DNA from: Streptomyces sp. NBC_01224 | GTDB lineage: Bacteria; Actinomycetota; Actinomycetes; Streptomycetales; Streptomycetaceae | Reading direction: 5' to 3' | DNA: 64,000 nucleotides | Assembly (NCBI RefSeq): GCF_036002945.1 | Contig: NZ_CP108529.1 | Span: 6,071,001-6,135,000 of the forward strand | In this document: positions 24,598 to 32,951 of the stretch, piece by piece | Layout: every line of letters starts with the position of its first letter | Position numbering within the stretch: position 1 is the stretch's first letter | Notes under the pieces: model-generated | The model's input: the letters and a program-made list of their open reading frames with translations, nothing else | Told to the model about the DNA's origin: nothing | Database searches by the model: none | Made by a program: the position numbers and the translations under genes

Positions 24598-27219
24598 GTG
24601 ACCGAGAACACTCAGCAGACGCCAGCCAGCAACCCCGAACTGCCGACCCAGTACGCACCGGCCGAGGTAGAGGGGAAGCTGTATGAGCGCTGGGTAGAAC
24701 GTGGTTACTTCGAAGCCGACGAGCACAGCGAGAAGCCGCCGTACTCCATCGTCATCCCGCCGCCGAACGTCACGGGCAGCCTGCACCTGGGGCACGCCTT
24801 CGAGCACACGCTGATCGACGCCCTTGTCCGGCGCAAGCGCATGCAGGGCTTCGAGGCGCTGTACCAGCCCGGCATGGACCACGCCGGCATCGCCACCCAG
24901 AACGTCGTCGAGCGCGAGCTCGGCAAGGAGGGCAAGTCCCGCCACGACCTGGGCCGTGAGGCCTTCGTCGAGCGCGTCTGGCAGTGGAAGAACGAGTCCG
25001 GCGGCCAGATCTCCGGACAGATGCGCCGCCTCGGCGAGGGCGTCGCCTGGTCCCGTGAGCGCTTCACCATGGACGAGGGTCTCTCCACCGCCGTCCAGAC
25101 CGTCTTCAAGAAGATGTACGACGACGGGCTGATCTACCGCGCCGAGCGCATCATCAACTGGTGCCCGCGCTGTCTGACCGCGATCTCGGACATCGAGGTC
25201 GAGTACCAGGACGACGACGGCGAGCTCGTCTCCATGACGTACGGGGAGGGCGACGACACCATCGTCGTCGCCACGACCCGCGCCGAGACGATGCTCGGTG
25301 ACACCGCGGTCGCCGTCCACCCCGACGACGAGCGCTACAAGCATCTGGTCGGCAGGCAGATCAGGCTGCCGCTGACCGACCGTACGATCCCCGTCGTCGC
25401 CGACCACCACGTCGACCCGGAGTTCGGCACCGGCGCCGTGAAAGTCACGCCCGCCCACGACCCGAACGACTTCGAGATCGGCAAGCGCCACGACCTGCCG
25501 TTCCTCACTGTCATGGACGAGCGCGCGGTCATCACCGTCCCCGGCCCGTTCGAGGGACTCGACCGCCTGGAGGCCCGGTCCGCCATCGTCGGCGCGCTGC
25601 GCGCCGAGGGCCGGATCGTCACCGAGAAGCGTCCGTACCTCCACTCCGTCGGCCACTGCTCGCGCTGCAAGACCACCATCGAGCCGCGCCTGTCCCTCCA
25701 GTGGTGGGTCAAGGTCGCCCCGCTCGCCAAGGCGGCCGGTGACGCCGTCCGCGACGGCAGCGTCGAGATCCACCCGCAGGAGATGGAGAAGCGGTACTTC
25801 GACTGGGTCGACAACCTCCACGACTGGACGATCTCGCGCCAGCTCTGGTGGGGCCACCGCATCCCCGTCTGGTACGGCCCGAACGGCGAGGTCGTCTGCG
25901 TCGGACCGGACGACGAGGTCCCCACGGGCGAGGGCTGGACGCAGGACAGCGATGTCCTGGACACCTGGTTCTCCTCCGGCCTGTGGCCGTTCTCCACGCT
26001 CGGCTGGCCGGAGCGGACCGACAGCCTCGCGAAGTTCTATCCGAACTCCGTCCTGGTCACCGGCTACGACATCCTCTTCTTCTGGGTCGCCCGGATGATG
26101 ATGTTCGGTCTGTACGTCAACGACGGTGTCCCGCCCTTCAAGACCATCGTCCTGCACGGCATGGTCCGTGACGAGTTCGGCAAGAAGATGTCGAAGTCGT
26201 TCGGAAACGTCGTCAACCCGCTGGACTGGATGGACAAGTACGGCTCCGACGCGCTGCGCTTCACCCTGGCGCGCGGTGCCAACCCGGGCACCGACGTCCC
26301 GATCGGCGAGGAGTGGGTCCAGGGTTCCGCCAAGTTCGCCAACAAGATCTGGAACGCCACCCGCTTCGCCCTGATGAACGGCGCCACGATCGAGGGCGAA
26401 CTGCCGTCGGCAGACGAGATGTCCGTGACCGAGCGCTGGATCCTGTCCCGGCTCAACAAGACCGTCGCCGAAGTCGACGCGTACTACGACGACTTCCAGT
26501 TCTCCAAGCTCAGCGAGGCACTCCGGCACTTCGCCTGGGACGAGGTCTTCGACTGGTACGTCGAGCTGTCCAAGACCACGTTCTTCGCGGGCGGCAAGCC
26601 GGCCGAGGTCTCGGGCCGGGTCCTCGGTGAGGTCCTCGACGTGATGCTGCGGCTGCTGCACCCGGTCGTCCCGTTCGTCACGGAGACACTCTGGACCGCG
26701 CTCACGGGCCGGGAGTCCGTCGTCATCGCCGACTGGCCGACCGACTCCGGCTTCCGCGACGATGCGGCCGAGAAGGAGATCGAGCTCGTCCAGCAGCTCG
26801 TCACCGAGGTCCGCCGGTTCCGCTCCGACCAGGGACTGCAGCCCGGCCAGAAGGTTCCGGCCGAGCTCACCCTGACCGGCACGGCTCTCGCCCCGCACGA
26901 GGCGGCCATCCGCCAGCTGCTGCGCCTGCAGCCCGCCGGCGACGGCTTCCACGCCACCGCGTCGCTGCCGGTCGCGGGAGCCACCGTCGCCCTCGACCTG
27001 TCCGGCACGATCGACGTCGAGGCCGAGCGCAAGCGCCTGACGAAGGACCTGGGCGCTGCCGAGAAGGAGAAGGCCCAGGCCAACGGCAAGCTCTCCAACG
27101 AGGCGTTCCTCGGCAAGGCCCCGGACAACGTGGTCGACAAGATCCGTGGCCGGCTCGCCAAGGCCGAGGCGGACATCGAACGGATCACCAACCAGCTGGC
27201 GAACCTGCCGCAGGGCTGA
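24598..27219 (+). CDS. valS: valyl-tRNA synthetase
   Basis: This 873-residue class I synthetase has the HIGH motif HLGH (residues 63-66, within PPPNVTGSLHLGHAF), an editing domain around 200-330 ('ETMLGDTAVAVHPDDERY', 'HDPNDFEIGKRH'), zinc-like cysteines (CPRC; CSRC), KKMSKSFGN near residue 530, an anticodon-binding domain and a C-terminal coiled coil (~810-873) typical of ValRS. The GTG start is chosen because the conserved region begins about 30 residues later and a -10 box sits 7 nt upstream. No T-box leader is visible. It is followed by a 17-bp terminator and folC. Confidence 0.97.
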   Translation: MTENTQQTPASNPELPTQYAPAEVEGKLYERWVERGYFEADEHSEKPPYSIVIPPPNVTGSLHLGHAFEHTLIDALVRRKRMQGFEALYQPGMDHAGIATQNVVERELGKEGKSRHDLGREAFVERVWQWKNESGGQISGQMRRLGEGVAWSRERFTMDEGLSTAVQTVFKKMYDDGLIYRAERIINWCPRCLTAISDIEVEYQDDDGELVSMTYGEGDDTIVVATTRAETMLGDTAVAVHPDDERYKHLVGRQIRLPLTDRTIPVVADHHVDPEFGTGAVKVTPAHDPNDFEIGKRHDLPFLTVMDERAVITVPGPFEGLDRLEARSAIVGALRAEGRIVTEKRPYLHSVGHCSRCKTTIEPRLSLQWWVKVAPLAKAAGDAVRDGSVEIHPQEMEKRYFDWVDNLHDWTISRQLWWGHRIPVWYGPNGEVVCVGPDDEVPTGEGWTQDSDVLDTWFSSGLWPFSTLGWPERTDSLAKFYPNSVLVTGYDILFFWVARMMMFGLYVNDGVPPFKTIVLHGMVRDEFGKKMSKSFGNVVNPLDWMDKYGSDALRFTLARGANPGTDVPIGEEWVQGSAKFANKIWNATRFALMNGATIEGELPSADEMSVTERWILSRLNKTVAEVDAYYDDFQFSKLSEALRHFAWDEVFDWYVELSKTTFFAGGKPAEVSGRVLGEVLDVMLRLLHPVVPFVTETLWTALTGRESVVIADWPTDSGFRDDAAEKEIELVQQLVTEVRRFRSDQGLQPGQKVPAELTLTGTALAPHEAAIRQLLRLQPAGDGFHATASLPVAGATVALDLSGTIDVEAERKRLTKDLGAAEKEKAQANGKLSNEAFLGKAPDNVVDKIRGRLAKAEADIERITNQLANLPQG

Positions 27220-27234
27220 TCACCCGCTGAGGGC

Positions 27235-27271
27235 GAAGCCCCCGTACTCCCGCCGGGAGTACGGGGGCTTC
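27235..27271 (+). terminator. 17-bp perfect hairpin after valS
   Basis: Arms GAAGCCCCCGTACTCCC and GGGAGTACGGGGGCTTC with a GCC loop lie 15 nt after the stop. Confidence 0.8.
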
Positions 27272-27349
27272 GACCGTCCCCGCGCACGATCAGGACTCCG
27301 GCGACCGGGCGCTGCGCACGATGTCCGTGTCCATCCGTAGACTGGCCCC

Positions 27350-28873
27350 GTGAGTGAGCCCCGCCCTTCCGACCGGCACGACGCCTCCGATCCCGACGAG
27401 ACCTTCGCGGAGATCGTCGACGAAGCGACCCAGCGCGACCCCGACCTGGCGGTGATCGAGGCCGGGAGCCGTACCCTGCGCGCCCGCTCGGGACCGCCGC
27501 AGGGCCAGGACGTCCCCGTCCGCCCCGCCGACCCCGAGGTGGACAAGGCGCTTCGCGCGGTGGAGCAGGAGCTCGCCGGACGCTGGGGCGAGACCAAGCT
27601 GGAGCCTTCCGTGGCGCGCATCGCCGCGCTGATGGATGTGCTCGGCGAGCCCCAGCGCGCGTACCCCTCGATCCACATCACCGGGACCAATGGCAAGACG
27701 AGCACGGCCCGCATGATCGAGGCGCTGCTCGGCGCCTTCGACCTGCGCACCGGCCGCTACACCTCGCCGCACGTCCAGTCGATCACCGAGCGGATCAGCC
27801 TGGACGGCTCCCCGATGGACCCCGAGCGGTTCATCGAGGCGTACCAGGACATCAAGCCGTACGTGGAGATGGTCGACGCCCAGCAGCCCTACCGGCTCTC
27901 CTTCTTCGAGGTGCTGACAGGCATGGCGTACGCGGCCTTCGCCGACGCGCCGGTCGATGTCGCCGTCGTGGAGGTCGGCATGGGCGGCAGCTGGGACGCG
28001 ACGAACGTCATCGACGCCTCGGTCGCCGTCGTCACCCCCATTTCGCTCGACCACACCGACCGGCTCGGCGCCACGCACGCCGAGATCGCCGGTGAGAAGG
28101 CCGGGATCATCAAGCAGGGCGCCACGGTCATCCTGGCGCAGCAGCCGGTGGACGCCGCGCAGGTCATGCTGAAGAAGGCCGTCGAGGTCGATGCCACGGT
28201 CGCCCGCGAGGGCATGGAGTTCGGTGTCGTCTCCCGCGAGATCGCCGTCGGCGGACAGCTGCTGACGCTGCGCGGTCTCGGTGGCGAGTACACAGAGATC
28301 TTCCTCCCGCTGTACGGCGCCCACCAGGCGCACAACGCGGCGGTGGCGCTCGCCGCAGTGGAGGCGTTCTTCGGGATCGGCGCCGAGCAGCCCGGCGCAC
28401 TCGACATCGACACGGTCCGCCGGGCCTTCGCCTCGGTGATCTCGCCGGGCCGCCTCGAAGTCGTCCGCAGCAGCCCGACCGTCGTCCTGGACGCGGCCCA
28501 CAACCCGGCGGGCGCCCGTGCCACCGCCGACGGGATCTCCGAGGCATTCGGCTTCTCCCGGCTGATCGGTGTGGTCGGCGCCAGCGGTGACAAGGACGTC
28601 AAGGGGCTGCTCGAAGCCTTCGAGCCGATCTTTGCCGAGGTCGTCATCACCCAGAACTCCAGCGGCCGCGCGATGGATGCCGACGAACTGGCCGCCGTCG
28701 CGGTCGAGGTCTTCGGCAACGACCGCGTCCAGGTCGAACCACGCCTGGACGACGCGCTGGAGGCGGCGATCACCCTCGCCGAGGAGGAGGACGAGTATGC
28801 GGGCGCCGGCGTTCTGGTGACCGGTTCCGTGATCACGGTCGGCGAGGCCCGACTGCTTCTGGGAAGGCACTGA
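27350..28873 (+). CDS. folC: bifunctional folylpolyglutamate synthase/dihydrofolate synthase
   Basis: This 507-residue Mur-ligase-family enzyme adds glutamates to folates. The P-loop is ITGTNGKTS (~residues 109-117). 'HVQSITERISLDG' is the conserved folate-site region, and 'EVGMGGSWDATNV', 'GAHQAHNAAVALAA' and 'LDAAHNPAG' complete the active site. The first ~60 residues, acidic and variable, are an actinobacterial extension. TAGACT ends 6 nt before the GTG, so this too looks leaderless. It is followed after 3 nt by the DUF4233 gene and then ndk, an order conserved in actinobacteria. Confidence 0.95.
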   Translation: MSEPRPSDRHDASDPDETFAEIVDEATQRDPDLAVIEAGSRTLRARSGPPQGQDVPVRPADPEVDKALRAVEQELAGRWGETKLEPSVARIAALMDVLGEPQRAYPSIHITGTNGKTSTARMIEALLGAFDLRTGRYTSPHVQSITERISLDGSPMDPERFIEAYQDIKPYVEMVDAQQPYRLSFFEVLTGMAYAAFADAPVDVAVVEVGMGGSWDATNVIDASVAVVTPISLDHTDRLGATHAEIAGEKAGIIKQGATVILAQQPVDAAQVMLKKAVEVDATVAREGMEFGVVSREIAVGGQLLTLRGLGGEYTEIFLPLYGAHQAHNAAVALAAVEAFFGIGAEQPGALDIDTVRRAFASVISPGRLEVVRSSPTVVLDAAHNPAGARATADGISEAFGFSRLIGVVGASGDKDVKGLLEAFEPIFAEVVITQNSSGRAMDADELAAVAVEVFGNDRVQVEPRLDDALEAAITLAEEEDEYAGAGVLVTGSVITVGEARLLLGRH

Positions 28874-28876
28874 CCC

Positions 28877-29236
28877 GTGCGTACGCTCTGTGCATCGACG
28901 CTGATCGGCGAGTTCTTCGTGATCGGCTTCGCCGGACTCGTCGCGATGAAGTCCGACGACCTGACGAACACCACGGTCTGGACGGTCTGCGGCATCGGCA
29001 TGCTGCTGTCCGTGCTGCTCTGCGGGATGATCACCCGCCCCGGCGGGATACAGCTCGGCTGGGCGCTGCAGATCGCCCTGGTGCTGAGCGGTTTCGTCGT
29101 CCCGATGATGTTCATCCTCGGCCTGGTCTTCGGCGGCCTGTGGTGGGCCTCTGTGCACTACGGCCGCAGGATCGACGAGGTGAAAGCCCGTTGGGCGGCC
29201 GCGCAGGAGGCGGCCGAGGCCCCGGCCGGTGGCTGA
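28877..29236 (+). CDS. DUF4233 membrane protein
   Basis: The 119-residue GTG-started protein has four hydrophobic helices: residues 6-24, 32-50, 59-75 and 79-94 (the last ending in 'FGGLWWASVHYGRRID'), then a charged, alanine-rich tail. Actinobacterial folC genes are routinely followed by this family. The 3-nt spacing shows it is in the folC transcript and likely translationally coupled. Its role is unknown; nothing in it suggests an enzyme. Confidence 0.85.
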   Translation: MRTLCASTLIGEFFVIGFAGLVAMKSDDLTNTTVWTVCGIGMLLSVLLCGMITRPGGIQLGWALQIALVLSGFVVPMMFILGLVFGGLWWASVHYGRRIDEVKARWAAAQEAAEAPAGG

Positions 29237-29332
29237 TCCGGTACCCCGTGGCCAAACCCGGCCGCAGGCCCGTCGCCGTACCCCTGTAGCCTCGCTTCAC
29301 CGCACCCGCATGCCTGCAAGGAGCCGCACACC

Positions 29333-29746
29333 ATGACCCAGCGCACCCTCGTTCTCCTCAAGCCCGACGCCGTCCGGCGCGGACTCGTCGGCGAGATCGT
29401 CGGGCGGATCGAGCGCAAGGCCGGCTGGCGGATCACCGCGCTGGAGCTGCGCACCCTCGACCGCGCCACGCTGGAGCAGCACTACGCCGAGCACGTCGGC
29501 CGCCCGTTCTACGAGCCGCTCGTCGAGTTCATGCAGTCCGGCCCGATCGTGGCGCTGGTCGCCGAGGGCGAGCGGGTCATCGAGGGCATCCGTACACTGG
29601 CCGGCCCCACCGACCCGATCGCCGCCGCGCCCGGCTCCATCCGTGGTGACTTCGGCACGATCACGCGGGAGAACCTCATCCACGCCTCGGACTCCGAGGA
29701 GTCCGCAGAGCGAGAACTGAAGCTTTTCTTCCCGGGACTTTCCTGA
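29333..29746 (+). CDS. ndk: nucleoside diphosphate kinase
   Basis: The 137-residue NDK equilibrates NTP pools by ping-pong phosphate transfer. The active-site histidine is His117 in 'ENLIHASDSEESA', the family signature. 'LVLLKPDAVRRGLVGEI' (Lys10) and 'GSIRGDFG' bind the nucleotide. The length is standard. AAGGAG is correctly spaced before the ATG. A TAGCCT box about 45 nt upstream may give it its own promoter. A perfect palindromic hairpin follows. Confidence 0.97.
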   Translation: MTQRTLVLLKPDAVRRGLVGEIVGRIERKAGWRITALELRTLDRATLEQHYAEHVGRPFYEPLVEFMQSGPIVALVAEGERVIEGIRTLAGPTDPIAAAPGSIRGDFGTITRENLIHASDSEESAERELKLFFPGLS

Positions 29747-29778
29747 CCCCGGATCAGCCGTTCAGCGCTCATGACCTG

Positions 29779-29804
29779 GGGCGACCGAATTAATTCGGTC
29801 GCCC
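29779..29804 (+). terminator. 26-bp perfect palindrome after ndk (terminator)
   Basis: GGGCGACCGAATT is followed directly by its reverse complement; as RNA it gives an 11-bp stem with a TTAA loop, then CTTCGG. It is unusually AT-rich at its centre (GAATTAATTC). Confidence 0.7.
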
Positions 29805-29913
29805 TTCGGCATAGGGTCCCGGATCGCGGGAACGCATCACTCCGACGTAACGTCACCATGAGTGGAACGGCCACCCGTTCCGCCCACAAAGGCGAAGGAC
29901 CCTCGCGCGGTGT

Positions 29914-29934
29914 CCGTGTACACGGCACTACGAT
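29914..29934 (+). promoter_or_regulatory. candidate mreB promoter with palindrome CCGTGTACACGG in the spacer
   Basis: A perfect 12-bp palindrome (29914-29925) lies just upstream of a TACGAT -10-like box (29929-29934), about 100 nt before mreB. A protein bound there would control the promoter. The factor is unknown; several developmental regulators act on mreB in Streptomyces. Confidence 0.4.
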
Positions 29935-30036
29935 GGAATCTTCCACGCCTGCAGCGCTCACCTCGCCGACCAGAACAAGCCATCATCGCTTTCCTGGAAG
30001 GCCTGACGCATCCTCATGGGGAACAAGGGGAACTCA

Positions 30037-31056
30037 ATGTCGTTCATCGGCCGTGACATGGCTATCGACCTCGGGACTGCCAACACGCTGGTGTACGTCA
30101 GGGGGCGCGGCATCGTTCTGAACGAGCCGTCCGTCGTGGCCATCAACACCAACACCGGCGGCATCCTGGCGGTCGGCTCCGAGGCCAAGAAGATGATCGG
30201 GCGTACACCGGGCAACATCGTTGCCGTACGGCCCCTGAAGGACGGCGTGATCGCCGACTTCGAGATCACCGAGCGGATGCTCCGCTACTTCATCCTGAAA
30301 ATCCACAAGCGCCGCTACCTGGCCCGCCCGCGGGTGGTCGTCTGCGTGCCCTCCGGCATCACCGGGGTCGAGCGACGCGCCGTCATCGAGGCATCGACGC
30401 AGGCCGGCGCGCGCCAGGTGCACATCATCGAGGAGCCCATGGCGGCGGCCATCGGATCGGGGCTGCCGGTCCACGAGGCCACCGGCAACATGGTGGTCGA
30501 CATCGGCGGCGGCACCACCGAGGTCGCGGTCATCTCGCTCGGCGGAATCGTCACTGCCCAGTCGATCCGGGTCGCCGGCGACGAGCTGGACAACGCGATC
30601 ATCCAGCACATCAAGAAGGAGTACTCGCTCCTCCTCGGTGAGCGCAGCGCCGAACAGATCAAGATCACGATCGGTTCGGCGTACGACATGGACAAGGACG
30701 AGCACACCGAGATCCGCGGCCGCGACCTGGTCTCCGGGCTGCCCAAGACCGTGGTCGTCTCGGCCGCCGAGGTCCGCAAGGCCATCGAGGAGCCGGTCAA
30801 CGCGATCGTGGACGCGGTGAAGACCACGCTCGACAAGTGCCCGCCGGAGCTCTCCGGCGACGTCATGGACCGCGGCATCGTCCTCACCGGCGGCGGCGCG
30901 CTGCTGCGCGGACTGGACGAGCGGCTGCGGCGCGAGACCGGCATGCCGATCCACATCGCCGAGGACCCGCTGGACTCGGTGGCGCTCGGGTCCGGCAAGT
31001 GCGTCGAGGAGTTCGAGGCGCTCCAGCAGGTGCTGGACGCCCAGCCCCGCAGGTAG
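30037..31056 (+). CDS. mreB: rod-shape-determining actin homologue MreB
   Basis: The 339-residue actin-fold ATPase has phosphate-1 'DLGTANTLVYV', connect-1 'ATGNMVVDIGGGTTEVAVISLGG' and the adenosine motif 'GIVLTGGGALLRGLDERL'. In Streptomyces MreB is dispensable for vegetative tip growth but needed for spore-wall thickening. The ATG at 30037 is chosen over one seven codons upstream because AAGGGGA lies 5-6 nt before it. It heads the mreB-mreC-mreD-PBP2-rodA operon. Confidence 0.97.
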   Translation: MSFIGRDMAIDLGTANTLVYVRGRGIVLNEPSVVAINTNTGGILAVGSEAKKMIGRTPGNIVAVRPLKDGVIADFEITERMLRYFILKIHKRRYLARPRVVVCVPSGITGVERRAVIEASTQAGARQVHIIEEPMAAAIGSGLPVHEATGNMVVDIGGGTTEVAVISLGGIVTAQSIRVAGDELDNAIIQHIKKEYSLLLGERSAEQIKITIGSAYDMDKDEHTEIRGRDLVSGLPKTVVVSAAEVRKAIEEPVNAIVDAVKTTLDKCPPELSGDVMDRGIVLTGGGALLRGLDERLRRETGMPIHIAEDPLDSVALGSGKCVEEFEALQQVLDAQPRR

Positions 31057-31181
31057 TCGGCACAGCCCGGCCCGCAGATAAACAACACATCAGTCTGCTG
31101 CGCGGACCACTGACGCTCCGTACGGCCGATCGTTGATATACAGGCACGAACATTCCGACGAGGAAGGCACGGCCGCCGCAC

Positions 31182-32216
31182 GTGAGGGACACACGAGAGA
31201 GCCGGCTGCTCCTGGTGCTGCTGATCGCCATCGCATTCGCACTGATCACGGTGGACATCCGCGGCGGCGAGGAGTCACCGGTGGACGGCGCCCGGCGGGC
31301 CGCCGCCACGGTCTTCGGGCCGGTTGAGAACGGCGTCGCGGCAGCCGTCGACCCGGTGGGCAACGCCATAGGAGCGGTACGCGACTCCGGCGCACGGCAC
31401 AACCGGATCGCCGAGCTGGAGCAGCAGAACGCCGCGCTCAAGACGAAGCTCGGCAGCGACGACCAGAACCGTAACCGGGTCCGCGAGCTGGACCGGATGC
31501 TGAAGAAGTCGGCCGCCGGACAGTACGGCATCAAGGCCGCCGAGGTCATCGCCATAGGATCGGCCCAGGGCTTCTCCTGGACGGTCACGATCGACGCCGG
31601 CTCCAACGACGGCATCAAGCGCGACATGACCGTCATCAACGGCGACGGTCTCGTCGGCCGGATCACCACCGTCGGGCCGGACACCGCCACGGTGCTCCTG
31701 GCCAACGACCCCGACTTCACCGTCGGCACCCGTATGGAGAAGACCGACGAACTGGGCTTCGCCACCGGCCAGGGTTCCCAGCCGCTGTCCGTCCAGTTCC
31801 TCAACGGCAAGGCCAAGGTGAAGAAGGGCGACCGTCTTGTCACCTTCGGCTCCAGCGAGAACAAGCCGTTCGTGCCCGGCGTCCCGGTCGGCGAGGTCGT
31901 CCGCGTCGACCCGTCCGGCGGCGGCCTGACCCGTACCGTCTATGTCCGCCCGTACGTCGGGTTCACCAAGCTCGACATCGTCGGCATCGTCGTCCAGGCC
32001 CCGCGCAAGGACCCCCGTGACATGGTCCTCCCGAAGGCGCCCGCCAAGCCCGCCAAACCCAAGCCCACCCCGACCGTCACCGTCACGATCTCGCCCAACG
32101 GCGACATCGTCGACACCAACGGCAACGTCGTCGGGAACGTCAACGAGAGCCCGGACCCGAGCGGCAGTCCGAATACCGCACCGAGCGCCGGCAACGCGGT
32201 AAACGAGCAGAGGTAG
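31182..32216 (+). CDS. mreC: rod-shape-determining protein MreC
   Basis: The 344-residue bitopic protein has one N-terminal helix (residues 8-24, LLLVLLIAIAFALITVDI), a periplasmic-side coiled coil at about 68-110 ('RIAELEQQNAALKTKL...RELDRMLKKS') that dimerises, then the two MreC beta-barrels (115-285). A proline/lysine then Ser/Asn-rich extracellular tail of ~60 residues is longer than in rods. MreC links MreB to PBP2. The GTG start lies 125 nt after mreB. The AT-rich GATATACAGG between them may hold a second promoter. Confidence 0.95.
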   Translation: MRDTRESRLLLVLLIAIAFALITVDIRGGEESPVDGARRAAATVFGPVENGVAAAVDPVGNAIGAVRDSGARHNRIAELEQQNAALKTKLGSDDQNRNRVRELDRMLKKSAAGQYGIKAAEVIAIGSAQGFSWTVTIDAGSNDGIKRDMTVINGDGLVGRITTVGPDTATVLLANDPDFTVGTRMEKTDELGFATGQGSQPLSVQFLNGKAKVKKGDRLVTFGSSENKPFVPGVPVGEVVRVDPSGGGLTRTVYVRPYVGFTKLDIVGIVVQAPRKDPRDMVLPKAPAKPAKPKPTPTVTVTISPNGDIVDTNGNVVGNVNESPDPSGSPNTAPSAGNAVNEQR

Positions 32217-32227
32217 AGCTGATCCCC

Positions 32228-32890
32228 ATGCGCTTGAACCGGACTCTGCTCTCCATCGTCCTGGTCGTGGTCGCCCTCGTCGTCCAGGTCTCCGTGCTCG
32301 CCCGCCTCCAGCTTCCCGGCGCCGTGCCCGACATACTGCTCCTCGTCGTCCTCGCGCTCGCCTTCGTGTACGGGCATGTCAGCGGCGCCCTCATCGGCTT
32401 CGGCGCGGGACTCCTCGCCGACCTGGCACCGCCCGCCGACCATGCAGCCGGACGCTACGCACTGGTCCTCTGCGTCATCGGCTACTTCGCCGGACTGGCC
32501 AAGCCGGAGAACGGGCAGCTCAAGTCGGCCTTCGTGCCGATGGTCGGGGTAGTCGCCGCGGCGATCTGCTCGACGCTGCTGTACGCGCTCGTCGGCGCTC
32601 TCGTCGGGGACACGGCGGCCCGTCATGTGGGCCTCGGCAGCCTGCTGTTCACCGCCGCCGTCTACGACCTGCTCCTCGCGCCGTTCGTCGTTCCCCTGAT
32701 CATGGCGATCGCCAAACGCACGGTGAACGATCCGCTCGCCGACTCCTCCTCCGGCGGCGACGTCGCCGCGGGCTGGCTGGCCTCCGGCACCGGACTGCGG
32801 ATCGGCAGCCAGCGCGGCGGACTGCGCGTCAAGGTCGCCCGCAACCGAGCGGCACGCGCCGGACGGATCAAGGGAGTCAAGCGACTGTGA
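32228..32890 (+). CDS. mreD: rod-shape-determining protein MreD
   Basis: The 220-residue membrane protein has five or six helices and the MreD pattern 'LPGAVPDILLLVVLALAFVYGHVSGALIGFGAGLLADLAPP'. It partners MreC in the elongasome. The ~50-residue basic cytoplasmic tail (RVKVARNRAARAGRIKGVKRL) is longer than in E. coli. It begins 11 nt after mreC. Confidence 0.93.
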   Translation: MRLNRTLLSIVLVVVALVVQVSVLARLQLPGAVPDILLLVVLALAFVYGHVSGALIGFGAGLLADLAPPADHAAGRYALVLCVIGYFAGLAKPENGQLKSAFVPMVGVVAAAICSTLLYALVGALVGDTAARHVGLGSLLFTAAVYDLLLAPFVVPLIMAIAKRTVNDPLADSSSGGDVAAGWLASGTGLRIGSQRGGLRVKVARNRAARAGRIKGVKRL

Positions 32891-32951
32891 GGCCGCACCA
32901 CAGGGGGGACACCCCCCGTATTTCCGGCCCGACCACCACCGGGGGCGCCCC

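Noticed and set aside
24562..26952. 796-codon minus-strand open frame across valS
   Set aside because: It is antisense to an intact valyl-tRNA synthetase with all motifs; its composition is typical of a GC-bias shadow frame.
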